A DNA stretch of 64,000 bases from Pseudonocardia petroleophila (GTDB taxonomy: Bacteria; Actinomycetota; Actinomycetes; Mycobacteriales; Pseudonocardiaceae). The stretch lies in NCBI RefSeq assembly GCF_014235185.1, contig NZ_CP060131.1, positions 565,501 to 629,500 on the forward strand. The letters are read 5' to 3'. A program made the translations under genes and the position numbers. The notes below the pieces were generated by a model. It was not told where the DNA came from, ran no database searches, and saw only the letters and a program-made list of their open reading frames with translations. Of the stretch, positions 45,878-54,284 are shown piece by piece; within the stretch, counting starts at the first letter, position 1; every line of letters begins with the position of its first letter.

Positions 45878-46599
45878 CCGGCGAGGCGCGCCCTCAGCCG
45901 GGCGAGGTCGTCGTCGGTCAGGCCGTTGGCCGTCAGCCAGCCCGCGGCTCCGCCCCACTCGGCGTCGAGGTGGGCCAGCACCGCGTCCATCACCTCGGCG
46001 CGGGGCTTGTGCGGGGTGAGGTCGGCGGGCATCTCCTCCCCCGCGGCGGTGGTCCAGCGGCGGAACATCGCCTCGACGTTCTCCGCCGACAGCGCGTAGT
46101 CGGCCACCACCTCGCCGCGCTCCACCCCGACGACGTCGAGGACGAGCGCCACCAGCACGCCGGTGCGGTCCTTGCCCGCGGCGCAGTGCACGAGTGCGGG
46201 CCCGGCGTCGGCCGCGGCGAGCCGCCGGACGGCCTCGGCGACGTTGCCCGGGTGGTCGCCGAGGTAGCCGAGGTAGTTGCGCAGCAGCGGGTCGGTGTCG
46301 TCGCCGGTCTCGGGCAGGTACTCGCGGCTGGCCCCGATGAACGTCAGCGGCACCGTCTCGACGCCCGCCGCCGCCACCGGGGTGGGACCGTCGCGGTCGA
46401 TCTCGCGGGGGGTGCGCAGGTCGAGCACGAGCGTGAGCCCGAAGTCGTCGACGAGCCGCTCGACGTCGGCGGGGGTGGCGAAGTGCAGCGACCCGCTGCG
46501 CAGCAGCACGCCGTGCCGGGTCGTGCCGCCGCCGGCCAGCGGGAGGCCGCCGACGTCGCGGACGTTGTCGACGCCCTCGAACGGCAGCGTGCGGCTCAC
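45874..46599 (-). CDS. Tyrosine-protein phosphatase family protein
   Basis: A 241-residue protein from GTG 46599. The P-loop is HCAAGKDRTGV (HCx5R), with N-terminal FEGVDNVRDVGGLPLAGG and LLRSGSLHFATPADVERL. This is the actinobacterial/PtpB-like group that removes phosphate from tyrosine and sometimes phosphoinositides or Ser/Thr. No secretion signal is present. The start overlaps the NIPSNAP gene stop by 4 bp, so they are co-translated. Confidence 0.9.
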   Translation of the reverse strand: MSRTLPFEGVDNVRDVGGLPLAGGGTTRHGVLLRSGSLHFATPADVERLVDDFGLTLVLDLRTPREIDRDGPTPVAAAGVETVPLTFIGASREYLPETGDDTDPLLRNYLGYLGDHPGNVAEAVRRLAAADAGPALVHCAAGKDRTGVLVALVLDVVGVERGEVVADYALSAENVEAMFRRWTTAAGEEMPADLTPHKPRAEVMDAVLAHLDAEWGGAAGWLTANGLTDDDLARLRARLAG

Positions 46600-46910
46600 G
46601 CGATCCCCCGCAGGACCCGCCGGGAGATGGAGGCGACGATCGGGCCGTCGGCCTCGCTGGCGGCCCGGACCTCCCGCCACTCCGGGTCGGCCTGGAACGC
46701 CGCCCACTTCGTGGCCATGTCGTCGTAGGAGTCGAACGTCATGACGTAGACGAGTTCGTTGTTGGAGTTCGCGCCCAGCTCCGTGGTGGACAGGAACGAG
46801 CACTCCATCCCGTGCTTGGCGAACAGCCGCGTGGTGTGCTCGGTGAAGCGCTTCACCAAGGCGGGCAACCGGCCGGGAACGGTGGTGTACTCACGAATCT
46901 CGTAGATCAC
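46596..46910 (-). CDS. NIPSNAP-family protein
   Basis: A 104-residue ferredoxin-fold protein: IYEIREYTTVPGRLPALVKR, then ELVYVMTFDSYDDMATKWAA and FQADPEWREVRAASE. The start is taken as GTG 46910, although a GTG three codons upstream (46919) would leave room for ribosome binding because AGGA abuts 46910. NIPSNAP proteins are small dimeric proteins of unclear function. It is translationally coupled to the phosphatase. Confidence 0.85.
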   Translation of the reverse strand: MIYEIREYTTVPGRLPALVKRFTEHTTRLFAKHGMECSFLSTTELGANSNNELVYVMTFDSYDDMATKWAAFQADPEWREVRAASEADGPIVASISRRVLRGIA

Positions 46911-46935
46911 TCCTGCCACGCTAACCGGGGGGACC

Positions 46936-48390
46936 GTGGACGACCACATTCCGGTGGGCACCGGTTTCGACCGCCTCGCCGCGCTCGATCCCGACGCCGT
47001 CGCCCTGCACGCGCCCGACGGTCCGGTCACCCGCGCGGAGCTCGCGGCCGCGTCGAGCCGGGCCGCGCGGGAGTTCGCGGCGCTCGGCGTCGGCCAGGAC
47101 GACCTGGTGACGATCGGGCTCGGCAACGGGGCCGCCTTCTACGCCGCCGTGCTCGGGGCCTGGAAGCTGGGCGCGGTGCCGCAGCCGGTGTCGGCGAAGC
47201 TGCCTGCCGCCGAGCTGGCGGCGCTGGTGGAGATCGCGGACCCGCCGATCGTCGTCGGGCTGGAGGCGGCCGACCGGCCCTGGCTCCCGGCCGGCTGGAC
47301 CCCGGACCCCGCGCTGTCGCCCGACCCCCTGCCGCCCGCGCTCCCCCCGAGCTGGAAGGCGCCGACGTCGGGCGGGAGCACCGGCCGCCCCAAGATCATC
47401 ATGGCGGGCGCGGCGGGGTGGGCCGACGAGGTGACCGCGCGGGCCGAGCGCCTGCGGATCGGCGGCCCCGGCGACGTGTTCGCCGTGACCGCGCCGCTCT
47501 ACCACAACGCGCCCTTCATGTTCTCGCTGATCGCGCTGCTGCGCGGCTGCCCGCTGCTGGTGCTCGACCGGTTCGACGGGGCGCACGTCCTCGACGCCGT
47601 CGTCCGCCACCGCGTCCACTGGTTCTACGCCGTGCCGACGCTGATGGGCCGGATCCTGCGCCTCCCCGACGACGTGCGCGCGGCGGCCGACCTGTCGAGC
47701 GTGCGGACGCTGCTGCACGTCGGCGCGCCGTGCCCGGAGCCGGTGAAGCGCGCGTGGCTCGACTGGCTCGGGCCGGAGAAGGTCCTCGAGCTCTACGCGG
47801 GCACGGAGTCGGTCGCCGTCTGCATGATCGACGGCGTCGAGTGGCTGGCGCACCCGGGCTCGGTGGGGCGGCCGGTGTCGGGCGAGATGCGCATCGCCGA
47901 CGCCGACGGCACGCCGCTGCCCGTGGGAGAGGTCGGCGAGGTGTGGATGCGCCCGCCCCCGGACACCACGACCTACCGCTACCTCGGGGCCGACTCGCAC
48001 GTCGTCGACGGGTGTGAGTCGATCGGCGACCTCGGGCACATGGACGCCGAGGGCTACCTGTTCCTCGCCGACCGCCGCAGCGACCTGATCCTCGTCGGCG
48101 GCTCCAACGTCTACCCGGCCGAGGTGGAGGCGGCGCTGGCCGATCACCCACACGTGTTGTCCTGCTGCGTGATCGGCCTGCCCGACGAGGACCTCGGGGC
48201 CCGGGTGCACGCGATCGTCGAGCTCGCCGCCGAGGTGTCCGACGAGGACCTCCGCTCCCACGTGGCCGCGCGCCTGACCAGCACGAAGGTCCCCCGCACG
48301 TGGGAGCGCGTCGACGGGCCGCTGCGGGAGGACACGGGCAAGATCCGGCGTTCGGCCCTGCGGGAAGCGCGGTTGACTCACCGGCACTAG
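46936..48390 (+). CDS. AMP-binding (acyl-CoA synthetase-like) enzyme
   Basis: A 484-residue adenylating enzyme. The P-loop is TSGGSTGRPKIIM; later motifs are LELYAGTESVAV, SIGDLGHMDAEGYLFLADR, SDLILVGGSNVYPAEVEAAL and a C-terminal REDTGKIRR with the catalytic Lys. It is shorter than typical fatty acyl-CoA synthetases (500-560), with a compact N-terminal domain. The substrate is an unidentified carboxylic acid. The gene is divergent from the NIPSNAP gene with 25 bp between starts. Confidence 0.9.
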   Translation: MDDHIPVGTGFDRLAALDPDAVALHAPDGPVTRAELAAASSRAAREFAALGVGQDDLVTIGLGNGAAFYAAVLGAWKLGAVPQPVSAKLPAAELAALVEIADPPIVVGLEAADRPWLPAGWTPDPALSPDPLPPALPPSWKAPTSGGSTGRPKIIMAGAAGWADEVTARAERLRIGGPGDVFAVTAPLYHNAPFMFSLIALLRGCPLLVLDRFDGAHVLDAVVRHRVHWFYAVPTLMGRILRLPDDVRAAADLSSVRTLLHVGAPCPEPVKRAWLDWLGPEKVLELYAGTESVAVCMIDGVEWLAHPGSVGRPVSGEMRIADADGTPLPVGEVGEVWMRPPPDTTTYRYLGADSHVVDGCESIGDLGHMDAEGYLFLADRRSDLILVGGSNVYPAEVEAALADHPHVLSCCVIGLPDEDLGARVHAIVELAAEVSDEDLRSHVAARLTSTKVPRTWERVDGPLREDTGKIRRSALREARLTHRH

Positions 48391-48436
48391 TCCGAATGTG
48401 TGAGACTTCGTTTACAGCTCGGACACTGTGTCGACT

Positions 48437-48464
48437 TTGACGCGCTTTCGTTACTCCATATGGT
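48437..48464 (+). promoter_or_regulatory. Probable promoter of the secreted hydrolase gene
   Basis: TTGACG (48437-48442) and TATGGT (48459-48464) are spaced by 16 bp in an unusually AT-rich patch 40 bp before the GTG start. This is a plausible sigma-70-type promoter. Confidence 0.45.
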
Positions 48465-48504
48465 CCGGAAGTCCACGCTCCCCAGCGTCCGTTCGGAGTA
48501 CAAC

Positions 48505-49602
48505 GTGTCCCTCTCTCGACGACGGTTGCGCCTCATGGCCGCCGCCTTCACCGTCTGCGCCACCGCGATCCCCCTCGCGGTCTTCGCCGGCTCCGCGTCC
48601 GCCCTCCCCGAGGACGCCCTGCCCGGTGACCCCCAGCTCTCCGACTACAGCGCCCCCGAGTCGGACGAGGACGTCACGGTCACCCCGATCGACTTCGAGG
48701 TCTCCAACCAGCTCGAGCCCGGCTCGTCGTACACCCTGCGCGGGTTCCTCTACGAGCCCGCGGGCCAGGAGGGCTGCCGGACGTCGGTCCTGCAGGCGAA
48801 CCACGCGCTGACCACCGGCGCCTGGTACTGGGACATCCCCTTCGAGCAGGACCGCTACTCGATCGCCCGGACGATCGTGAAGGAGTCGGGGATCTCGTTC
48901 CTCGCGCTCAACAAGCTCGGCTACGGCCAGCCGGACCACCCGTACCGCGCCTCGGACCGGCCCAACGGCTACACCGTGACCGTCGAGGCGCTGGCCGACG
49001 CCAGCCACCAGGTCACCCAGCAGCTGCGCGCCGACGGCTACGAGCACGTCGGGCTGATCGGGCACTCGGCCGGCTCCGAGGAGTCCGAGCTGCACGCCGG
49101 CCTCTACCAGGACGTCGACGCCCTGATCCTGTCCGGCTTCACCCACCTCGCCACCGAGCGGTTCACCGCCCAGATCGCGACGCAGGAGGTGCCGCGGACG
49201 CTCACCGACGACTACCCCTTCTTCTTCGGGGACCACGAGACCCGCGACAGCTTCCTGTTCACCGACCTGGCCGACCCGGAGCTCGTGCGGGCCCTGCACC
49301 CGCTGGTGAACGAGACCCCGGCCGGCGAGATCCTCTCCATCGGCCCGCAGCCCTCGCGCGCGGTCGCGCCGCTCATCGACGTCCCGGTGCTGACCCTCAT
49401 CGCCGAGGAGGACGAGATCTTCAACGCCGCCGGCGCCCCGATCGACGAGGCGACGTTCCTGAGCAGCGACGACGTCACGTTCAACAACTACCCGGGCATC
49501 GGGCACGGCGTGGAGTTCCACCGCAACGGCCCGGAGATCACCCAGGACGTGGCCGACTGGATCAGCGAGCGCCCCGAGGCCCTGCCGGCCTGCGGCAAGT
49601 GA
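48505..49602 (+). CDS. Secreted alpha/beta hydrolase
   Basis: A 365-residue protein from GTG 48505 (GGAG six bases upstream; the frame is open to 48400 but that start is poor). The signal peptide is SLSRRRLRLMAAAFTVCATA and hydrophobic residues up to SASALPED. The nucleophile elbow is GLIGHSAGSEES. A later Asp (VLTLIAEEDEIFN) and His (YPGIGHGVEFH) complete the triad. It is an extracytoplasmic esterase or lipase-like enzyme. Three Cys outside the signal region could allow a disulfide. Confidence 0.87.
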   Translation: MSLSRRRLRLMAAAFTVCATAIPLAVFAGSASALPEDALPGDPQLSDYSAPESDEDVTVTPIDFEVSNQLEPGSSYTLRGFLYEPAGQEGCRTSVLQANHALTTGAWYWDIPFEQDRYSIARTIVKESGISFLALNKLGYGQPDHPYRASDRPNGYTVTVEALADASHQVTQQLRADGYEHVGLIGHSAGSEESELHAGLYQDVDALILSGFTHLATERFTAQIATQEVPRTLTDDYPFFFGDHETRDSFLFTDLADPELVRALHPLVNETPAGEILSIGPQPSRAVAPLIDVPVLTLIAEEDEIFNAAGAPIDEATFLSSDDVTFNNYPGIGHGVEFHRNGPEITQDVADWISERPEALPACGK

Positions 49603-49615
49603 CCTGACCCGTCCA

Positions 49616-49658
49616 CGACGAGCCCCCGACCCGCACACCGCGGGTCGGGGGCTCGTCG
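49616..49658. terminator. Bidirectional terminator hairpin
   Basis: A perfect 18-bp stem (49616-49633 with 49641-49658, arm starting CGACGAGCCCCC) and a 7-nt loop lies between the convergent hydrolase and SoxR genes. Confidence 0.88.
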
Positions 49659-49662
49659 TCGG

Positions 49663-50133
49663 TCAGACGCCCTGGGCCGGGGTGCGGCGCAGCAGCGGCG
49701 GCAGCAGGCGGGCCCCGGAGCCGGACTCGGCGGCCCGGTCCCCGGGGTTGTAGAGCCGGCAGCGGGCCAGCGACAGGCACCCGCAGCCGATGCACGAGTC
49801 CAGGCCGTCGCGCAGGGCCACGAGCGCCTCGATCTGCTCATCGAGCCGCCCGCGCCAGGCCTTCGACAGCCGCGACCAGTCGGCCTTCGTGGGCGTGCGG
49901 CCGTCCGGCAGCCGGTCGAGACCGTCGCGCACCTCGTCGAGCCCGACGCCGATCGTCCGGGCCGCGCGGATGAACGCCAGCCGCCGCAGCACCGAGCGCT
50001 CGTAGCGCCGCTGCCCGCCCGACGTGCGCGTGGTGCTGAGCAGCCCCTCCCGCTCGTAGAACCGCAGGGCCGACGGCGGGAAGCCGCTGCGGTCGGCCAC
50101 CTCCCCGATGGTGAGCAGATCGTGCGCGTCCAT
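49663..50133 (-). CDS. soxR: Redox-sensitive MerR-family regulator SoxR
   Basis: A 156-residue protein from ATG 50133. The MerR helix-turn-helix reads LLTIGEVADRSGFPPSALRF, then YEREGLLSTTRTSGGQRRYE. The [2Fe-2S] motif CIGCGCLSLARC (Cx2CxCx5C) is intact. In actinobacteria SoxR responds to redox-active metabolites rather than general superoxide stress and controls a few nearby oxidoreductases. The palindrome at 50145-50164 in the divergent promoter is its evident operator, and the SDR gene is the evident target. Confidence 0.95.
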   Translation of the reverse strand: MDAHDLLTIGEVADRSGFPPSALRFYEREGLLSTTRTSGGQRRYERSVLRRLAFIRAARTIGVGLDEVRDGLDRLPDGRTPTKADWSRLSKAWRGRLDEQIEALVALRDGLDSCIGCGCLSLARCRLYNPGDRAAESGSGARLLPPLLRRTPAQGV

Positions 50134-50144
50134 ACGTCCCCTTG

Positions 50145-50164
50145 ACCTGAAGCTGACTTCAGGT
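50145..50164. promoter_or_regulatory. SoxR operator in the soxR/SDR divergent promoter
   Basis: ACCTGAAG-CTGA-CTTCAGGT is a perfect 8-4-8 palindrome. It begins within TTGACC (50142-50147), a likely -35 box for the SDR gene, matching the way MerR-type activators bind between overlong-spaced promoter boxes. It resembles known SoxR sites. Confidence 0.85.
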
Positions 50165-50178
50165 TGCAGGGTAGCCGC

Positions 50179-50874
50179 ATGACCCACGACATCGCCATCG
50201 TCACCGGGGCCGGACGGGGTTTCGGCCTCGCACTCACCGCGGCACTCGCCGCGCGCGGCACCACCGTCCTCGCGACGGGCCGCGACGCCGACCGCCTCCG
50301 CGCCGCCACCGCCGACCTCGCCGGCGTCCTCGCCGTGCCCGGGGACGTCACCGACCCCGACCATCGCGCGGAGCTCGTCGCCGCCGCTGAGCGCCTCGGC
50401 GGACTGGACCTGCTGGTGCACAACGCGGGCGAGCTCGGCCCGTCGCCGCTGCCGCCGCTGGCCGCCCTCCCCCTCGACGCCCTGCGCGCGGTCCACGAGA
50501 CGACCGTCGTCGCCGCGCTGGGCCTGACCCAGCTCGCCCTCCCGCTGCTGCGCGCCGCGGCCGCGCCGGCGATCGTCACGCTCAGCTCGGACGCCGCCGT
50601 CGAGGCCTACGCGGGATGGGGCGGGTACGGCTGCGCGAAGGCCGCGCTCGACCACCTCGCCGCCGTGCTCGCCGTCGAGGAGCCGGGGGTGCGGGTCTAC
50701 GCGGTCGATCCCGGCGACATGCGCACGGCCATGCACCAGCGCGCGTTCCCCGGCGAGGACATCTCCGACCGGCCCGAGCCGCGCACCGCCGTCCCCGCGT
50801 TCCTCCGCCTGCTCGACGAGCGCCCGCCCGGTGGCCGCTACCGCGCGGCCGACCTGCGGGCGGTGACGTCGTGA
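50179..50874 (+). CDS. Short-chain dehydrogenase/reductase (SoxR target)
   Basis: A 231-residue SDR from ATG 50179. NAD(P) motif TGAGRGFGLAL, NAG motif LLVHNAGELG, catalytic Ser in TLSSDAAVEAY and YGCAK. It lies 15 bp after the SoxR palindrome with hardly any leader, so it may be translated leaderless. It probably reduces quinones or other redox-active metabolites as part of the SoxR response. It overlaps the QueA-like gene by 4 bp. Confidence 0.9.
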   Translation: MTHDIAIVTGAGRGFGLALTAALAARGTTVLATGRDADRLRAATADLAGVLAVPGDVTDPDHRAELVAAAERLGGLDLLVHNAGELGPSPLPPLAALPLDALRAVHETTVVAALGLTQLALPLLRAAAAPAIVTLSSDAAVEAYAGWGGYGCAKAALDHLAAVLAVEEPGVRVYAVDPGDMRTAMHQRAFPGEDISDRPEPRTAVPAFLRLLDERPPGGRYRAADLRAVTS

Positions 50875-51926
50875 CCCGGGCGCAGCCGCTGACCCGCTTC
50901 ACCGCGGGCCCCTCGGCCACCCGGCCGCCCGCGGTGCGCGACGGCGTCCGGCTGATGGTGGCCGGGCGGGGGATCCGGCACCGGCGGTTCCGGGACCTGC
51001 CGGCCGCGCTGGAACCGGGTGACCTCCTCGTCGTGAACACCTCCGACACCGAACCCGCGGCGCTGCCGGGCCGGCGGGCGGACGGGCGCCCCGTGCTGCT
51101 GCACGTCTCCGGGCCCGACCGCGGCGGCGGGCTCGTCGTCGAGCTCCGCACGCCCGACGGCCACCGCGTCACCGACGCCGTCGCGGGCGAGGCGGTCGCC
51201 CTGCCGGCCGGGGTCGTCGCGGTGCTGCGCGCCGAGGTTCCCGGCGCGGCCCCCGGACGGCTGTGGCGGACGGCGCTCCCCGTCGAGGGCGGCGTGGCGC
51301 GCTACCTCGCCGCCGTCGGGCGGCCGATCCGGTACTCCTACGTCCACGGGCGGTGGCCGATCGCCGAGTACCGCACGGTCTTCGCGACGCCGGTGCCCGG
51401 CGAGCTCGGCAGCGCCGAGATGCCCAGCGCGGGCCGGCCGTTCACCCCGGCGGTGCTCGACGCCCTGCGCGCCCGCGGCGTCGGGACGGCGGAGGTCGTG
51501 CTGCACACCGGGGTGTCGTCCCCGGAGGCCGACGAGGTGCCGCAGCCGGAGCGGTACCGGGTGCCCGCGGCCACGGCCGACGCGGTGAACGCCGCGCGCG
51601 CAGCGGGGCGGCGGGTCGTCGCCGTCGGCACGACCGTCACGCGCGCGCTGGAGACCGCCGCCGGTCCGGAGCGCACCGTGTCCGCCGCGCGCGGCTGGAC
51701 CGACCTCGTCCTCGGCCCGGACCGCCCGTCCCGCGTCGTCGACGGTCTCGTCACCGGCTGGCACGAACCGGAGGCGTCGCACCTGCTGCTGCTGGAGGCC
51801 GTCGCCGGTCCGGAGCTGGTGGGGCGGGCCTACGCCGCGTCCGCCGAGCGGCCCTACCGGTGGCACGAGTTCGGCGACTCCTGCCTGCTGCTCCCGCCAC
51901 GGAGCGTCACTCGTCGCGCTCGGTGA
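50871..51926 (+). CDS. QueA-like S-adenosylmethionine:tRNA ribosyltransferase-isomerase family protein
   Basis: A 351-residue protein from GTG 50871. It has family blocks LEPGDLLVVNTSDTEPAALP, IRYSYVHGRWPIAEYRTVFA, EVVLHTGVSSPEADE, VVAVGTTVTRALETAA and WTDLVLGP, with the ending WHEFGDSCLLLP. True QueA makes epoxyqueuosine in tRNA, but the GRPVRYSY region and N-terminus diverge and no other queuosine genes are in the window. Being in a SoxR-controlled operon with an SDR suggests a different role. Function is unconfirmed. Confidence 0.75.
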   Translation: MTRAQPLTRFTAGPSATRPPAVRDGVRLMVAGRGIRHRRFRDLPAALEPGDLLVVNTSDTEPAALPGRRADGRPVLLHVSGPDRGGGLVVELRTPDGHRVTDAVAGEAVALPAGVVAVLRAEVPGAAPGRLWRTALPVEGGVARYLAAVGRPIRYSYVHGRWPIAEYRTVFATPVPGELGSAEMPSAGRPFTPAVLDALRARGVGTAEVVLHTGVSSPEADEVPQPERYRVPAATADAVNAARAAGRRVVAVGTTVTRALETAAGPERTVSAARGWTDLVLGPDRPSRVVDGLVTGWHEPEASHLLLLEAVAGPELVGRAYAASAERPYRWHEFGDSCLLLPPRSVTRRAR

Positions 51927-52059
51927 CCGTTCGCCGCGACCGTTCGTTACACCTCGATCCCCGCCCGGGTACGACGAACGGCAGGCGAGCTGCGACGACA
52001 GGCAGCGTGTCACCTTGTGGCGGCGTCACGAGGTCTCGTAAGGTCCTGCCTCAGCGTTA

Positions 52060-52138
52060 CGAACCGATCACGACGCACTGGGCCGGAACTCCCCATCCGG
52101 CCCAACCGGACCCCCGACCGGCCGCCGTGATCGGTTCG
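52060..52138 (+). ncRNA. Candidate structured leader RNA of the lytic transglycosylase gene
   Basis: A 13-bp perfect helix (CGAACCGATCACG, 52060-52072, with CGTGATCGGTTCG, 52126-52138) closes a region containing a second perfect 8-bp hairpin (TGGGCCGG/CCGGCCCA, 52079-52104) and a weaker CCGG/CCGG stem. This could form a three-way junction about 28 nt before the GTG. Cell-wall hydrolase genes in actinobacteria often carry c-di-AMP (ydaO) riboswitches, but I cannot match the ydaO consensus here. Confidence 0.45.
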
Positions 52139-52166
52139 CTCCCCCGAGCGCTGAAAGGGCTGGTTC

Positions 52167-52964
52167 GTGGCTGGACACCGTTCCCCGCAGGGCACGCGCG
52201 CGCGTCGCGCCCCCTCGGGCTCCGCGCGACACCACGCGGCCGAGCGCCCCGCCCCCACGGGCCCGTCGCTGCGCAACACCGTGGTCGCCTCCGCCGCCGC
52301 GGTCGGCGCCGTCGCCACCGGCACCTTCACCGCCCTGCTCCCCACCCCCGGCGACTCGGCCACCTCCGCCGGCGCCGCCGAGACCATCGACGCCACGCTC
52401 GTCTCGGCCGACTCGGCGTTCATCGCCGACCTGCCCGCCGCGGCCACCGGGATGCTCGCCCCGGTCTCCTTCGAGACCGCCACCACCGACGGCGCCGAGA
52501 TCGCCGACCTCGCCTTCCTCGACAAGGCGCAGGTGATGGCCCAGGAGCTGGCCGAGCGCCAGGCCGAGGAGCAGCGCATCGCCGCGGAGCGCGCCGAGCT
52601 CGAGGCCGTGATCGCGCAGGGCGGCCTCGACGCCTGGATCGCCGAGGCCCTCGACATCCTCGACCTGCCGCAGTCGCTCGCCCCGTCGGTCCACAACATC
52701 ATCATGAAGGAGTCGGGCGGCAACCCCCGCGCGATCAACAACTGGGACTCCAACGCCCGCGCGGGCACGCCGTCGCAGGGCCTCATGCAGACGATCCCGT
52801 CGACCTTCCGGCACTACGTGCACCCGAGCCTGGCCGACCAGCCGATCACGCACCCGGTCGCGAACATCACCGCCGGCATCCGGTACATGATCGACACCTA
52901 CGGCCTCGACACCCTCGAGGCGGGCGGGCGCACCAACTCCTCCGGCGGGTACGTCGGCTACTGA
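52167..52964 (+). CDS. Secreted lytic transglycosylase (SLT domain)
   Basis: A 265-residue protein from GTG 52167 with GAAAGGG upstream. A basic, Ala-rich N-terminus and hydrophobic segment (VVASAAAVGAVATGTFTALL) act as signal or anchor. A coiled-coil-like stretch rich in Glu/Ala/Gln (AQELAERQAEEQRIAAERAE) precedes the SLT domain (about residues 165-260) with catalytic Glu in MKESGGNPRAINNWDSN, then SQGLMQTIPSTFRHYV and ITAGIRYMIDTYG. It cleaves peptidoglycan glycan strands. It ends 7 bp inside the convergent gene. Confidence 0.9.
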   Translation: MAGHRSPQGTRARRAPSGSARHHAAERPAPTGPSLRNTVVASAAAVGAVATGTFTALLPTPGDSATSAGAAETIDATLVSADSAFIADLPAAATGMLAPVSFETATTDGAEIADLAFLDKAQVMAQELAERQAEEQRIAAERAELEAVIAQGGLDAWIAEALDILDLPQSLAPSVHNIIMKESGGNPRAINNWDSNARAGTPSQGLMQTIPSTFRHYVHPSLADQPITHPVANITAGIRYMIDTYGLDTLEAGGRTNSSGGYVGY

Positions 52965-53890
52965 GCCACCCCGGCCGCCCCCTCGCGCCGGCGCAGCGTC
53001 TCGCGCAGGGCGTCCACGACGTCCTCGATCCCGGACTCCTGCAGCGTGAGCCGGCGCCGCGCCGGGTCGTCGTCGTCGATGCCGACGACCACGCGGCTGC
53101 GGTCGCCGCTGGCCACCACGACCTGGAACTCTACCAGCGAGAGCTGCTCGGCGGACGTCACGCGGTACGGGGAGTCCATCAGGTCGACCTCCTGCGACGC
53201 CCCGGACTTGACCGTCGTCAGGATCGCGACGACGTGGCCGTAGTGGTACTCGTGGGTCTGGTCGTCGCGGTGCGCCCCGGTCGCGAGGTCGACGGTGCAC
53301 CCGTAGAGCGCGAGGTGGTGCTCGGTGGGGCACACGACCAGGACGTCGTAGGCGCTGAACCGCCACACCGGCCCGGCGCCGCTGCGGCCCACCGCCCGCT
53401 TCGCCGGCCCGAACACCACCAGCGGCCCGTCGCCCTGGTCGGCGAAGCGGCGGGCCTTCGCGAGGCTCGGGCGGACGTCGGCACTGCGCAGGACCAGGTC
53501 CGCGGGACCCAGGCGGAACCGGGCCATCGCCCGGGCCGCGGCCGCCGCGAGGTCCTCCTGCAGGGTCCGGTCCATCGATCCGTCCAGCGGCTTGGGCTCC
53601 GCCGCGGCGAGGCGACGGCGGTACTCGCTCAGCTGGATCCAGCCCTGCCCGCCCAGCATCACCGCGGCGACCCCGGCGAAGGCAGCCACCAGCGGCAGCG
53701 CCACCAGCACCAGTGCGACACCCACCAGTACGGCGAACGCCGCGGCGCCCAGCAGGACGAACGCCTGCCGCTCGGCGTTCGGGTCCGGGGTGCGGCGGAA
53801 GTAGTGCCGGACCAGCCGCCTGCGGTTGCGGTTCCCGGGCGGACCCAGACTCGTGATCCGTCGTGTCGGTTCGTCGTCGGACTCGGACAT
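52958..53890 (-). CDS. Membrane protein of unknown function with nuclease-related-like soluble domain
   Basis: A 310-residue protein. A charged N-terminus is followed by two hydrophobic helices (about 43-80, AFVLLGAAAFAVLVGVALVL) and a soluble domain of about 200 residues (GPADLVLRSADVRPSLAKAR, YDVLVVCPTEHHLALYGCTV, TLQESGIEDVVDALRETLRR). The soluble part is beta-rich and has no clear catalytic motif. I do not recognise the family. Confidence 0.55.
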   Translation of the reverse strand: MSESDDEPTRRITSLGPPGNRNRRRLVRHYFRRTPDPNAERQAFVLLGAAAFAVLVGVALVLVALPLVAAFAGVAAVMLGGQGWIQLSEYRRRLAAAEPKPLDGSMDRTLQEDLAAAAARAMARFRLGPADLVLRSADVRPSLAKARRFADQGDGPLVVFGPAKRAVGRSGAGPVWRFSAYDVLVVCPTEHHLALYGCTVDLATGAHRDDQTHEYHYGHVVAILTTVKSGASQEVDLMDSPYRVTSAEQLSLVEFQVVVASGDRSRVVVGIDDDDPARRRLTLQESGIEDVVDALRETLRRREGAAGVAQ

Positions 53891-54021
53891 CGCGCTCCCC
53901 CTCGGTCACCTGACCTGTGGAGGATGACTCGCCCCGTCCGATACGACCGTTTCCGCGGTGCAGCCACAGTTCGCCCGACCGGACGCAGCGGACCCGTCCG
54001 ACGCGGGACCGATCGGGTGAG

Positions 54022-54237
54022 TCAGAGCACCGGACGGGCCTTGCGCCCGTGGACGGCGACGACGTCGCCGGCCCGCAGCTGCGCGCCGCGCCTGCTCTCC
54101 GGGCGCCCGTTCACCTCGACCTCGCCCGCCTCGATCAGCTCGCGGGCGTGGCCGCCGTCCTCCGCCAGCCCGGCGAGCTTGAGGAACTGGCCCAGGCGGA
54201 TGGGCTCACCGGTGAGCGGGACGTCGTCGATAGGCAT
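54022..54237 (-). CDS. S4-domain RNA-binding protein
   Basis: A 71-residue protein that is essentially one S4 domain: IRLGQFLKLAGLAEDGGHAR, ELIEAGEVEVNGRPESRRGA and LRAGDVVAVHG. Small stand-alone S4 proteins (YaaA/RlbA/YlmH-like) bind structured RNA, often in ribosome quality control. It is transcribed away from the divergent acyltransferase, with 47 bp between starts. Confidence 0.9.
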   Translation of the reverse strand: MPIDDVPLTGEPIRLGQFLKLAGLAEDGGHARELIEAGEVEVNGRPESRRGAQLRAGDVVAVHGRKARPVL

Positions 54238-54284
54238 GAGATCATGGTGCCCTCACCCGCCGTGACGAAGGAAATCCGTACCGC

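Noticed and set aside
52060..52138. Rho-independent terminator of the QueA-like gene
   Set aside because: The 13-bp arms are separated by 53 bases and no T-run follows; a leader RNA structure fits better.
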